A stretch of DNA of 15,169 nucleotides from contig CAMOWO010000007.1 of NCBI GenBank assembly GCA_946628525.1, positions 1 through 15,169 of the forward strand, written 5' to 3'. Under the pieces are notes generated by a model, which saw nothing but the letters and a program-made list of their open reading frames with translations, was not told the DNA's origin and ran no database searches. Source of the DNA: an uncultured Bacillota bacterium. GTDB lineage: Bacteria; Bacillota_A; Clostridia; Peptostreptococcales; Anaerovoracaceae. The translations under genes were made by a program, and so were the position numbers. This document shows positions 7,832-13,961 of the stretch, one piece after another. Every line of letters starts with the position of its first letter. The stretch's first letter is position 1.

Positions 7832-8517
7832 TACATTTCTCTCGGTCTTCGGAACGACCGAACCAGATTTACCGCCAGCGCTGCCGCCAGCAGCACACAT
7901 ATACAGATCACGGCCACCGGTGCCACAGACGTTCCCTCTCCCAAAAGGAGCACGATCCCCTTCCAGGCCGTGACGGCTCCAAAGGCGCCGAAAATCAGGA
8001 ACGCCCCGTAGTTCATGGCCCGTGCCGGGAGCCTGCTGTGGAGTATGTATCCTGCGATGAGCCCGATGATGTCTGCTGCAAAAAGTCCTGCCGAACAGGC
8101 AAGCCAGACGGCCACCGCTGCCTCCTTGCCCTCGCTGGCTCCAAATGTGATGGCGGTCAGCTGCGTCTTATCTCCCAGCTCCGCCAGAAAAAAAGTTATG
8201 AACACGGCCACAGGCGCTATCGCAAATGATCTGCTTTTTCCTTCTTCTTCCTCATCGTCGTCTTTCAGAGAAATCAGGGCGAAGATGACGAAGGCTGCCG
8301 CCGCCAAAAGTTTGATCAGCCACTCGGGCACCAGGCTTCCTGCCAGGTTCCCTGCTGCCACCGCAAGACCGTTCAAAACGAGTATAGCTGCCAGCGTCCC
8401 GATGATGATGTCTCTCAATTTGAACTTCGAAGTCATGGCGATCAGCATCAGCTGCGTCTTATCTCCCATCTCAGCGATGAATTCCGCGAACATCACTTTT
8501 AAAAATAATAATGACAC
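7831..8517 (-). CDS. TMEM165/GDT1 (UPF0016) family cation transporter
   Basis: A 228-residue, roughly six-helix membrane protein with two repeats, each carrying the family motif E-x-G-D-[KR]-[TS]: EMGDKT at 16-21 and ELGDKT at 113-118. The repeats are joined by an acidic cytoplasmic loop (DDDEEEEG, about 86-93). The family exchanges Mn2+ and/or Ca2+; bacterial members studied act mainly in manganese export. The ORF begins with GTG at 8517 with a purine-rich GGTGG upstream. A downstream ATG (8493) would remove only eight residues and is a possible alternative. It is the first gene of the unit transporter, PLP enzyme, lipoprotein. An extended -10 promoter lies about 45 bases upstream. No yybP-ykoY manganese riboswitch pattern was recognised in the leader. 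Confidence 0.9.
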   Translation of the reverse strand: MSLLFLKVMFAEFIAEMGDKTQLMLIAMTSKFKLRDIIIGTLAAILVLNGLAVAAGNLAGSLVPEWLIKLLAAAAFVIFALISLKDDDEEEEGKSRSFAIAPVAVFITFFLAELGDKTQLTAITFGASEGKEAAVAVWLACSAGLFAADIIGLIAGYILHSRLPARAMNYGAFLIFGAFGAVTAWKGIVLLLGEGTSVAPVAVICICVLLAAALAVNLVRSFRRPREM

Positions 8518-8560
8518 TTTTTATTCCACCACACCTTCTTTTCTGATAATCGACTCAATT

Positions 8561-8589
8561 ATTATAACAATAAACAGGACGGGAGTCCA
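8561..8589 (-). promoter_or_regulatory. promoter of the GDT1-type transporter unit
   Basis: On the minus strand TGGACT (8589-8584; four of six to TTGACA) and TATAAT (8566-8561; perfect) are separated by exactly 17 bases, with an added TG one base before the -10. The -35 lies inside a long imperfect inverted repeat (8567-8639), which could be a protein site. Confidence 0.6.
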
Positions 8590-8712
8590 CCTAAACAACG
8601 AGGTGTTTGATGTGGCTTAGCCCAGATCCTGCTTATTGTGTTGTACGTTCTTAACTATACGATTTGTGCCGTTCACGAAGGCGGTTCCCACTTTTCGTGA
8701 TTTCTCTCACGA
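8567..8712. other. gene-free stretch rich in inverted repeats (candidate operator or structured RNA)
   Basis: No gene is seen between the feo terminator (8757) and the transporter start (8517). The stretch holds nested inverted repeats. ACAATAA/TTATTGT (8567-8573/8633-8639) and CAGGA/TCCTG (8575-8579/8627-8631) form an outer stem. GGG/CCC (8581-8583/8621-8623) lies inside it, then two mutually exclusive inner pairings: CCAC/GTGG (8587-8590/8612-8615) or CACCT/AGGTG (8588-8592/8601-8605). Beyond these, TCACGAA (8673-8679) pairs with TTCGTGA (8694-8700), and that arm can instead pair with TCACGA at 8707-8712. On the + strand the last hairpin is followed by TTTCTCTC. I do not recognise a known riboswitch or ncRNA family on either strand. 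Confidence 0.4.
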
Positions 8713-8756
8713 TTGATAGAATCTGTACTCCAATTTCTAACGAAATCTCCTATCAA

Positions 8757-8789
8757 ATGAAAAACCGAGAGATGTTTTGACATCTCCCG
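8757..8789 (-). terminator. intrinsic terminator of the feo operon
   Basis: On the minus strand CGGGAGATGT (8789-8780) pairs with ACATCTCTCG (8775-8766), ten pairs including one G-T wobble. The loop is four bases and is followed by GTTTTTC. It sits 17 bases past the stop of the small Cys-rich gene and so closes the feoA-feoB unit. Confidence 0.9.
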
Positions 8790-8805
8790 ATTTGATTCAG
8801 TCTTT

Positions 8806-8967
8806 TCAGGATCCGCAGCCATGATCGGTCGTGTGCTTCTCACATGCTCCTGCATATGGGCACCCGATGCACTTGTTGCCGCGTTTCTTTTCTTTGACGA
8901 TATATCGTACCGCCAGGAACACGACGCATATCAGCGCCAGCGTTCCGATCACCGTAGGCATATTCAT
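8806..8967 (-). CDS. FeoB-associated Cys-rich membrane protein
   Basis: A 53-residue single-pass membrane peptide. I start at ATG 8967 (MNMPTVIG...), which has AAGGAGG six bases upstream; a longer reading from 8988 would start inside that ribosome site. Residues about 4-22 form the membrane helix, followed by a basic stretch (VKEKKRGNK) and a cysteine cluster C33-x2-C36-x5-C42 plus C51, with HTTDH between. The order TM, basic, Cys-rich and the place right after feoB match the FeoB-associated Cys-rich family, thought to occupy the role of FeoC or to bind ferrous iron beside the FeoB pore; the mechanism is not settled. It lies 52 bases after feoB and before the terminator, so it is the third gene of the operon. 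Confidence 0.88.
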   Translation of the reverse strand: MNMPTVIGTLALICVVFLAVRYIVKEKKRGNKCIGCPYAGACEKHTTDHGCGS

Positions 8968-9019
8968 GGCCCGCCTCCTTTCTTTCAATATGGATTATAC
9001 GTTACTTCGTATGATGCAA

Positions 9020-11029
9020 TCAAGCGTTTGCTGCTGCAGCTTTGTGAAGTTCGTACTTCTCGCTGAAGTGTGCGTGGATCTTTCTTGAGATCATCACGAC
9101 GACGCATACCATTACCAGGATCGCGATAAGTCCCGGCAGGAATCCAGTTGCGAAGTGACCTTCTGTGATGAGCGTTCCCACCTGGTTGATGAGGAATGCA
9201 ACAGTGTAACCAACGCAGAGCTGAAGTCCGATGGCGCTCCACAGCCAGCCCTTGCTCTGCATCTCAGAGTTCATAGCACCGATCGCTGCGAAGCATGGAG
9301 GTGTGAACAGGTTGAAGAACAGATAGGCCAGTGCTGTCACGCCGGTAAGTCCCATCGTCATAGCAACGTCGCTTGCTCCGCCTGTCATTGCCAGCTCTTC
9401 CGTATCGATGAATCTCGTCAGTCCATAGACGACTGCCAGCGTACCAACAACGTTTTCCTTTGCGATGAATCCTGTGATCGCTGCTGCTGCCAGCTGCCAT
9501 GCTCCGAATCCGAGAGGTGCGAGCAGTACTGCGAACGGTGTAGCAAGTGTTGCCAGGATCGAAGTGTTTTCCATTCCTTCCGGAACGACCTGGAACTGCC
9601 AGTTGTATGTCTGCATCAGCTGTACTACCAGGTTGCAGACCAGGATAATGGTCGCAGCCTTGACGATGTAAGCCTTCGCACGTTCCATCATGGACCAGAA
9701 TGCTCTCTTGAGGCTTGGGGCCTTCCACTGAGGCATCTCCATGATGAAGAATGACTTTCTGAATTTAGCACCCGTGACGACTTTGATCAGAAGTGCGCCC
9801 AGGAAAATGAGTACGATACCGGAGAAGTAGCTGATGAATGTTACCCAGCCTGCTCCTGCAAAGAATGCGCCGGCGAACAGTGCGATGACAGGGATCTTCG
9901 CTCCACAAGGGATGAAGGTCGTCAGCATCGCAGTTGCTCTTCTTTCTCTTTCATCACGGATCGTTCTAGTACCCATGATTCCAGGAACGCCGCATCCAGT
10001 TCCGATGATGATAGGAATAACGGACTTGCCTGAGAGACCAACTCTCTTGAAGAGCGGGTCAAGCACAGCACTTACACGTGCCATATAACCGCAGTCTTCC
10101 AGAAGTGAGATCAGGAAGAACATGACCATTACCAGTGGCAGGAATCCTACTACAGCTCCGACACCGCCGATGATACCATCTGCAATAATCGTTCCCAGAA
10201 CAGGAGGAGCACTTTCCATAGCGCCTGCAACGAATCCCTGGAATGTCTCGATCCAGCCTACAAGCCAGTCTGCGATCCAAGTTCCCAGATATGTCTGTGA
10301 AATCGCGAATACGCACCACATAACTGCTGCGAAAATGATCAGTCCGGAAATCGGATTCGTTAGTACAGCATCCAGTTTGTCTGACTTCGTCGTCTGGGAT
10401 GATGCAGCCTTACGAACTTCGACATCTCTTACGATCTCGTTTACGAACGCGAAACGTTTGCGGTCTTCTGCGTCGACAGCGGCCTTGTCCTGCAGGTCGA
10501 TATCAGCCTGCATGTACGGTGCCTTCTGTCCTTTGCCGTTGAGCTCTGCAGCCTTTGCTGCCACCTGAGCAAGACCATTGTTTCCCTTATCTGTGGAAAC
10601 CGTCTTGATCACAGGACATCCGAGTTTCGCTTCCAGTTTCTCAACATCGATGGTGGTGCCATCCTTCTCATTGATGTCGCTCTTGTTCAGAGCAACGACG
10701 ACAGGGATCCCCAGTTCCAGAAGCTGCGTCGTGAAGAACAGGCTCCTGCTGAGGTTCGTTGCGTCAACGATATTGATGATCGCGTCAGGATGCTCCTCGC
10801 GAACGAATTCGCTTGTGATACCTTCTTCCGGAGTGAATGGTGACATGGAGTAAGCACCAGGAAGGTCTACTGCGATCATGTCCTCTCCACCGAACTCCTT
10901 TTTGAATGGAGCCTCCTTCTTTCCTACGGTAACCCCGGCCCAGTTACCAACCTTCTCATTTAACCCGGTAAGCGCATTGTACATTGTTGTCTTACCACTA
11001 TTCGGGTTACCGGCAAATGCGATTCTCAT
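9020..11029 (-). CDS. feoB: ferrous iron transport protein B
   Basis: FeoB imports Fe2+ across the cytoplasmic membrane. The 669-residue protein begins with a cytosolic G domain: G1 GNPNSGKT (7-14), G2 Thr in AGVTVG (about 34), G3 DLPG (55-58) and G4 NKSD (115-118). A short helical GDI-like spacer (about 165-220) follows, then the membrane part from about 228. That part holds the two core/gate repeats, with the conserved PIIIGTGCGVPGIMGTRTI, FIPCGAKIPV and FTPPCFAAIGAM, whose cysteines are proposed to line the Fe2+ path. The C-terminus is a short cytosolic helix. AGGAG lies nine bases before the ATG. It is the second gene of the operon, 85 bases after feoA. That gap holds a 15-base hairpin (11078-11092, GTCTCT/AGAGAC) without a T-tract. 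Confidence 0.97.
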   Translation of the reverse strand: MRIAFAGNPNSGKTTMYNALTGLNEKVGNWAGVTVGKKEAPFKKEFGGEDMIAVDLPGAYSMSPFTPEEGITSEFVREEHPDAIINIVDATNLSRSLFFTTQLLELGIPVVVALNKSDINEKDGTTIDVEKLEAKLGCPVIKTVSTDKGNNGLAQVAAKAAELNGKGQKAPYMQADIDLQDKAAVDAEDRKRFAFVNEIVRDVEVRKAASSQTTKSDKLDAVLTNPISGLIIFAAVMWCVFAISQTYLGTWIADWLVGWIETFQGFVAGAMESAPPVLGTIIADGIIGGVGAVVGFLPLVMVMFFLISLLEDCGYMARVSAVLDPLFKRVGLSGKSVIPIIIGTGCGVPGIMGTRTIRDERERRATAMLTTFIPCGAKIPVIALFAGAFFAGAGWVTFISYFSGIVLIFLGALLIKVVTGAKFRKSFFIMEMPQWKAPSLKRAFWSMMERAKAYIVKAATIILVCNLVVQLMQTYNWQFQVVPEGMENTSILATLATPFAVLLAPLGFGAWQLAAAAITGFIAKENVVGTLAVVYGLTRFIDTEELAMTGGASDVAMTMGLTGVTALAYLFFNLFTPPCFAAIGAMNSEMQSKGWLWSAIGLQLCVGYTVAFLINQVGTLITEGHFATGFLPGLIAILVMVCVVVMISRKIHAHFSEKYELHKAAAANA

Positions 11030-11114
11030 AAAAAATTACTCCTTCTACAAAATATTATCTTTATGATTGCTCAAACCGTCTCTCTAAGAGACTGATGTTT
11101 TGACGTGTCTGTCC

Positions 11115-11339
11115 CTAGATCAGGATCGCTTCTGCAAGCTGCTGGTCCAGATTGTATCTTCCGTCTTTGATGACGACGATACAGCTTTTCTTTTTCTTTG
11201 AGATCAGCGTGACAGGCTCCCCGCTGTAACATCCGAGTCGGAACAGGAATGCGTTCATTTCCTCGTCCTCTGTATTGATGTCCTTCACGATGTAAGTCTC
11301 GCCCGGCTGACCTTCCAAAAGTGTCCTTTTCTCTTCCAT
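11115..11339 (-). CDS. feoA: ferrous iron transport protein A (SH3-like)
   Basis: A 74-residue cytosolic FeoA protein, an SH3-like beta barrel that helps FeoB work. I start at ATG 11339 (MEEKRTLLEG), because GGAGG lies seven bases upstream; the ATG at 11357 would place that ribosome site inside the gene. Visible family traits are GETYIVKDINTEDEEMNAFLFRLGCYSGEPVTLISK, the usual turn 'lgl..G..v.li', and the closing strand NLDQQLAEAILI. The polylysine KKKK near the middle is a small peculiarity. It is the first gene of the feoA-feoB-Cys-rich operon, expressed from a promoter covered by two metal-repressor-type palindromes. Confidence 0.92.
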   Translation of the reverse strand: MEEKRTLLEGQPGETYIVKDINTEDEEMNAFLFRLGCYSGEPVTLISKKKKSCIVVIKDGRYNLDQQLAEAILI

Positions 11340-11391
11340 AGTTGCTCCTCCACTCATACAAACCTCTCAGCGACTACCTCAGTCGCGCATG

Positions 11392-11409
11392 GGTTAGACA
11401 AGTCTAACC
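11392..11409. promoter_or_regulatory. DtxR/IdeR-type operator, box 1
   Basis: GGTTAGACAAGTCTAACC is a perfect palindrome with 8-bp arms around AA. It lies just downstream of the expected feoA transcription start. The GGTTAG-N6-CTAACC form resembles the TTAGG..CTAA type sites of DtxR-family iron or manganese repressors; which protein binds it is inferred. Confidence 0.75.
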
Positions 11410-11414
11410 ACATT

Positions 11415-11432
11415 AGTTATACAAAACTAACC
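11415..11432. promoter_or_regulatory. DtxR/IdeR-type operator, box 2
   Basis: AGTTATACAAAACTAACC matches box 1 at 14 of 18 positions. It overlaps the -10 and the spacer of the feoA promoter, and its start lies 23 bases (about two helix turns) from the start of box 1. The position fits repression of feoA by blocking RNA polymerase. Confidence 0.7.
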
Positions 11433-11444
11433 GCGTTCTGTCAA
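11416..11444 (-). promoter_or_regulatory. promoter of the feoA-feoB operon
   Basis: On the minus strand TTGACA (11444-11439; perfect) and TATAAC (11421-11416; five of six) are separated by 17 bases. This is the best-matching promoter in the window, as expected for a strong promoter held off by a repressor; operator box 2 lies on it and box 1 just after it. Confidence 0.8.
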
Positions 11445-11492
11445 GGGTTTCGGCAAATTATCTGTAAACAAAATAAATATCCTGATTTTCTT

Positions 11493-11521
11493 TTGACATT
11501 TGGGTTAGGTGGTGCTAACTT
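11493..11521 (+). promoter_or_regulatory. promoter of the HMA-domain membrane protein gene
   Basis: TTGACA (11493-11498) is a perfect -35. At 17 bases the -10 candidate is TAACTT (11516-11521), which is weak. Operator box 3 fills the spacer and overlaps this -10, so the gene is probably repressed together with the divergent feo operon. Confidence 0.5.
11503..11520. promoter_or_regulatory. DtxR/IdeR-type operator, box 3
   Basis: GGTTAGGTGGTGCTAACT has the same GGTTAG-N6-CTAAC arms as boxes 1 and 2, with a different centre. It lies between the -35 and -10 of the divergent + strand promoter, about 70 bases from box 2. Confidence 0.7.
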
Positions 11522-11559
11522 AAAAGAAAGAAAAGTTCATTCAGAAAGAAGGCGATAAA

Positions 11560-11937
11560 ATGACAGGAACGATCATCATTTGCATATGCGCAGCCGCTTT
11601 GGTGGCTTTCGCCGTATACAGGACGATCCAGAAATTCAGAGGGAAGGCTAAATCCAGCTGCTGCGGAACACCTGAAGTACGCACAGTAAAAAAGGTCGCA
11701 GACACAGACAAGTCCCACTACCCTTACCACTACACCCTCTCCATTGCCGGCATGCACTGCTCAAACTGTGCGCGCACCGTCGAGAACGAGTTGAATTCCA
11801 TGGAGGGCGTCTGGTCCCACGTCGACCTGGGACGCAACGAAGCCTCCGTCCTGACGAAATCCGAGATTGGAGAATCCCGATTCGCGGAAGTGCTCGCATC
11901 CAAGCAGTACAAACTTACAGGCTACAAAATATCGTGA
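11560..11937 (+). CDS. small membrane protein: TM helix, Cys pair and C-terminal heavy-metal-associated domain
   Basis: A 125-residue protein divergent from feoAB. Residues about 3-20 form a membrane helix, followed by a basic stretch (RTIQKFRGKAK) and a Cys pair C34-C35. This order matches the FeoB-associated Cys-rich peptide at 8806-8967. After a linker, residues about 57-125 form a ferredoxin-like heavy-metal-associated domain with the metal motif GMHCSNC (C67, C70), as in CopZ and P-type ATPase N-termini. Metal binding follows from the motif; which metal is unknown. A metallochaperone or reductant-type role next to FeoB is inferred from the shared operators. The ATG at 11560 has AAGG seven bases upstream. 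No copper ATPase gene is near, which argues against a plain CopZ. Confidence 0.8.
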   Translation: MTGTIIICICAAALVAFAVYRTIQKFRGKAKSSCCGTPEVRTVKKVADTDKSHYPYHYTLSIAGMHCSNCARTVENELNSMEGVWSHVDLGRNEASVLTKSEIGESRFAEVLASKQYKLTGYKIS

Positions 11938-11966
11938 AAGTAGTACTCTGATATCATCTATAGAAT

Positions 11967-12018
11967 AAGAGACTGCACTTCAGACGGTCAAATGTCTGAC
12001 TTGCAGTCTCTTGTTTTA
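11967..12018. terminator. bidirectional intrinsic terminator between the HMA gene and the AraC gene
   Basis: AAGAGACTGCA (11967-11977) pairs with TGCAGTCTCTT (12002-12012), 11 perfect pairs. After a CT/CT internal loop a second 6-bp stem TCAGAC/GTCTGA (11980-11985/11994-11999) closes an 8-base loop. The + strand continues GTTTTATTTCTT. The minus-strand side is T-poor, so it works best for the + gene but also lies just past the AraC stop. Confidence 0.85.
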
Positions 12019-13506
12019 TTTCTTATCGAGGAGGATCATCTCGATCCCCAGTCCGTCGAATACCGTTCTTATCCGGAAGGTCCCCGCGCTCTTGTAATGC
12101 GCTTTGTATACGGTAGGCTCCGCTTCCAGATCCTGCATCAGTCGCTGCCGGCTGTCCAGCATTCCTTTGCGCCCGACGGAGGCACTCATGCGCCTTACGA
12201 TGCCCAGCTTGTTCAGCCTGTACCGCAGGGCCTGCAGCTCCCCTTTGCAGCCCGAGAACCGGAAGACGTACTCCGTGGTTTTGTTATAGTCCTCCGTGAG
12301 TCGCAAAAGGTCCTCGTCCGTCTCCACATCGAGAAGGGACCTCGTCATCGCCTCGTCCATGCCCATGAGGAAGACGCTCAAACGGCTTCCGCCGGTGCCC
12401 GCAGGACAGGTGATGATATAGTTGTCGCCTTCCGCCAGCACTTCTTCGTCAAGCCCCATGAACTTCCTGTATGGTTCCCCAAAGGCGTCGCTCAGCTGCT
12501 TCTCCATGATCTTTCTCAAACTGCTGCGGTGCTCCTGATGCACGCCGCTTTCCATCTGTTCCAAAGCCTCCTCAAGGTCGATGTCGATCGTGATCTGCAG
12601 TTCAGGTCCGTCGCTCTCGCTTTTTTTGCTGTCTTCATCTCCCAGCAGTTCTTCGATCTTCACCGCCGTGCACCGTCTGCCCTGAAAACCTGTCGTATGG
12701 ACGATATCCTGGCCTTCATGCTTCTGGCGGTATTCGGAAGGGTGCATCCCGAGCCATTCTTCAAAGTGTTTCGTGTAGTATCTCACCGCCGAGAAGCCGG
12801 TGGCTTCCGCGATCTGCCCGATGGTCATATTCGTTCCCAAAAGAAGGCTTTCGGATGCTTCCACTCTGATGTAGTTGAGAAGCTGCTGGAACGTGTGCCC
12901 CGATGCGTCCTTGATGTTGTGGGACAGATAGTAAAGGTTCAGGTCTTCCCGGTCCGCGATTTCCTGAAGGGTGAGCTTCCTGGTGTAGTTGTCGCAGACG
13001 TACCTCATGACTCGCCGCAATCTGGCCGCCGGATCGCCCGTCTTCTCTTCTCCCACATCCTTGATCTTGAGGCAGGATATGATGTTGTGGGCATACTCTA
13101 TGACCTCGTCCTCATAGCAGTCGGACTTGGAGATCAGCGCCAGCATCAGTCCCGAAGCGTACGCCCTCAAAGAATCCGTCGCTGCCCTGTCATATGTCGG
13201 CGCCTGATAGTAGTTCTCTTCAAACCCCGGATAGTACCCTTCGAAATACTCTGGATCCAGATGGACCATCATGATCGCACATTCTTCCGAAAGTCCCGTT
13301 ATTTCATGAAGCTCCAGGCTGTTGATCACAGCCACCTTTCCTTTGGACATCTTATGCGTCCTTCCGGAACACTTCATTTCGATTTCACCATCGAGGACGT
13401 AGAGCAGTTCGATCTCCGTGTGGTAGTGCATCGGATATTGTTCCAGCATGACCGCCGTCACTTCAACGGGGATGTCCCGCTCAAAAAAAATTTTTTCGCA
13501 AAGCAT
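12016..13506 (-). CDS. AraC-family regulator with cupin sensor and unrecognised long C-terminal extension
   Basis: A 496-residue regulator starting at ATG 13506, eight bases after GGAGG; the in-frame TTG at 13521 runs into that ribosome site. The N-terminal part (about 1-140) is a cupin-like sensor with YPMHYHTEIELLYVLDGEIEM and MSKGKVAVINSLELHEI. An AraC DNA-binding domain follows (about 165-263), with two helix-turn-helix units: LTLQEIADREDLNLYYLSHNIK, then MTIGQIAEATGFS ahead of RYYTKHFEEWLGMHPSEYR. Beyond it lie about 230 residues with no motif I can name, after a charged linker (GDEDSKKSESDG). The closing segment (YRLNKLG ... FDGLGIEMILLD) loosely recalls the end of the GH39-like module on some Firmicute AraC regulators, without a visible catalytic barrel; this is a weak inference. 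No transported or degraded substrate gene is adjacent, so the ligand is unknown. Confidence 0.85.
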   Translation of the reverse strand: MLCEKIFFERDIPVEVTAVMLEQYPMHYHTEIELLYVLDGEIEMKCSGRTHKMSKGKVAVINSLELHEITGLSEECAIMMVHLDPEYFEGYYPGFEENYYQAPTYDRAATDSLRAYASGLMLALISKSDCYEDEVIEYAHNIISCLKIKDVGEEKTGDPAARLRRVMRYVCDNYTRKLTLQEIADREDLNLYYLSHNIKDASGHTFQQLLNYIRVEASESLLLGTNMTIGQIAEATGFSAVRYYTKHFEEWLGMHPSEYRQKHEGQDIVHTTGFQGRRCTAVKIEELLGDEDSKKSESDGPELQITIDIDLEEALEQMESGVHQEHRSSLRKIMEKQLSDAFGEPYRKFMGLDEEVLAEGDNYIITCPAGTGGSRLSVFLMGMDEAMTRSLLDVETDEDLLRLTEDYNKTTEYVFRFSGCKGELQALRYRLNKLGIVRRMSASVGRKGMLDSRQRLMQDLEAEPTVYKAHYKSAGTFRIRTVFDGLGIEMILLDKK

Positions 13507-13605
13507 TCTGTCATCCTCCAAAAGTTTTATGTCAACCCATGTTCGCGTTTTATCCCCGCCTGTTTCAACAAGCCGAGATTTCGATAATTTGAACCATCTT
13601 ACAGG

Positions 13606-13614
13606 TTATCCACA
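13606..13614 (+). promoter_or_regulatory. DnaA box 1 (perfect)
   Basis: TTATCCACA matches the 9-base DnaA consensus at every position and is followed by an A-rich run. Confidence 0.6.
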
Positions 13615-13653
13615 GAAAAATCAAAATCGTATACAATTTTATCAACCATGGCC

Positions 13654-13662
13654 TGTGGAAAA
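13654..13662 (-). promoter_or_regulatory. DnaA box 2 (8 of 9, opposite strand)
   Basis: TGTGGAAAA on the + strand reads TTTTCCACA on the minus strand, one mismatch to the DnaA consensus. It directly precedes GTTCGCAAAT. Confidence 0.45.
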
Positions 13663-13727
13663 GTTCGCAAATACAAACCCACTGATTTCAACGTTTATCG
13701 ATGTCAAGACCCTTTTTTTGTCCCAAG

Positions 13728-13736
13728 TTATCCACA
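13728..13736 (+). promoter_or_regulatory. DnaA box 3 (perfect)
   Basis: TTATCCACA again matches the consensus at every position, 122 bases after box 1 in the same orientation. It is followed after four bases by GTTCGCATTTATCCC. Confidence 0.6.
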
Positions 13737-13901
13737 GCCCGTTCGCATTTATCCCGGGATTTGCCGAAACCCCTTGAAAATTAGCATTCGCGAGAGATTT
13801 ACCAGTTATTTCTTGTTCCATTTCATGGAAGCAATAGGAAAATTATTCTATTCAAATACCAATAATCTTACGCTATTATATCACTAATTGCACCGTTTCA
13901 A

Positions 13902-13930
13902 TTGACTTTTTTGCTCTTCCTACTTACACT
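13902..13930 (+). promoter_or_regulatory. promoter of the AlaX-type gene
   Basis: TTGACT (13902-13907; five of six) and TACACT (13925-13930; four of six) are separated by 17 bases. The predicted leader is about 25 bases and ends in GGAGG (13951-13955). Confidence 0.5.
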
Positions 13931-13961
13931 TTATCTGTATCAAATTCACCGGAGGTAAGAA

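Larger units (their letters stand above)
13507..13961. other. 455-base gene-free region with DnaA boxes and an AT-rich tract
   Basis: I see no credible gene here. The left part (13541-13754) holds DnaA boxes and three GTTCGC elements: GTTCGCGTTTTATCCCC (13541), GTTCGCAAATAC (13663) and GTTCGCATTTATCCC (13741). The right part (about 13785-13910) is clearly richer in A and T than the flanking genes. It ends in the promoter and ribosome site of the AlaX-type gene. The AraC gene's own promoter is not clear; a TTGACA at 13535-13530 on the minus strand is too close to its ATG to serve. Confidence 0.6.

Noticed and set aside
8640..8712. Possible T-box or yybP-ykoY riboswitch on the minus strand (TGGGAACCGCC resembles the T-box ACCGC core)
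   Set aside because: The T-box core has an extra base, no specifier stem or antiterminator follows, and the downstream gene is not an aminoacyl-tRNA or amino acid gene. The conserved GGGGAGUAG of yybP-ykoY is absent, and the likely promoter leaves only about a 35-base leader.
11078..11092. 15-base hairpin between feoA and feoB as a terminator
   Set aside because: The 6-bp stem is not followed by a T-run on either strand, so I do not call it a terminator; at most it is an RNA-processing or stability element.
11992..13587. Long + strand open frame of 531 codons opposite the AraC gene
   Set aside because: It covers the regulator gene in the opposite direction and starts inside the terminator hairpin; its translation has no recognisable domain, while the minus frame has cupin and HTH motifs.
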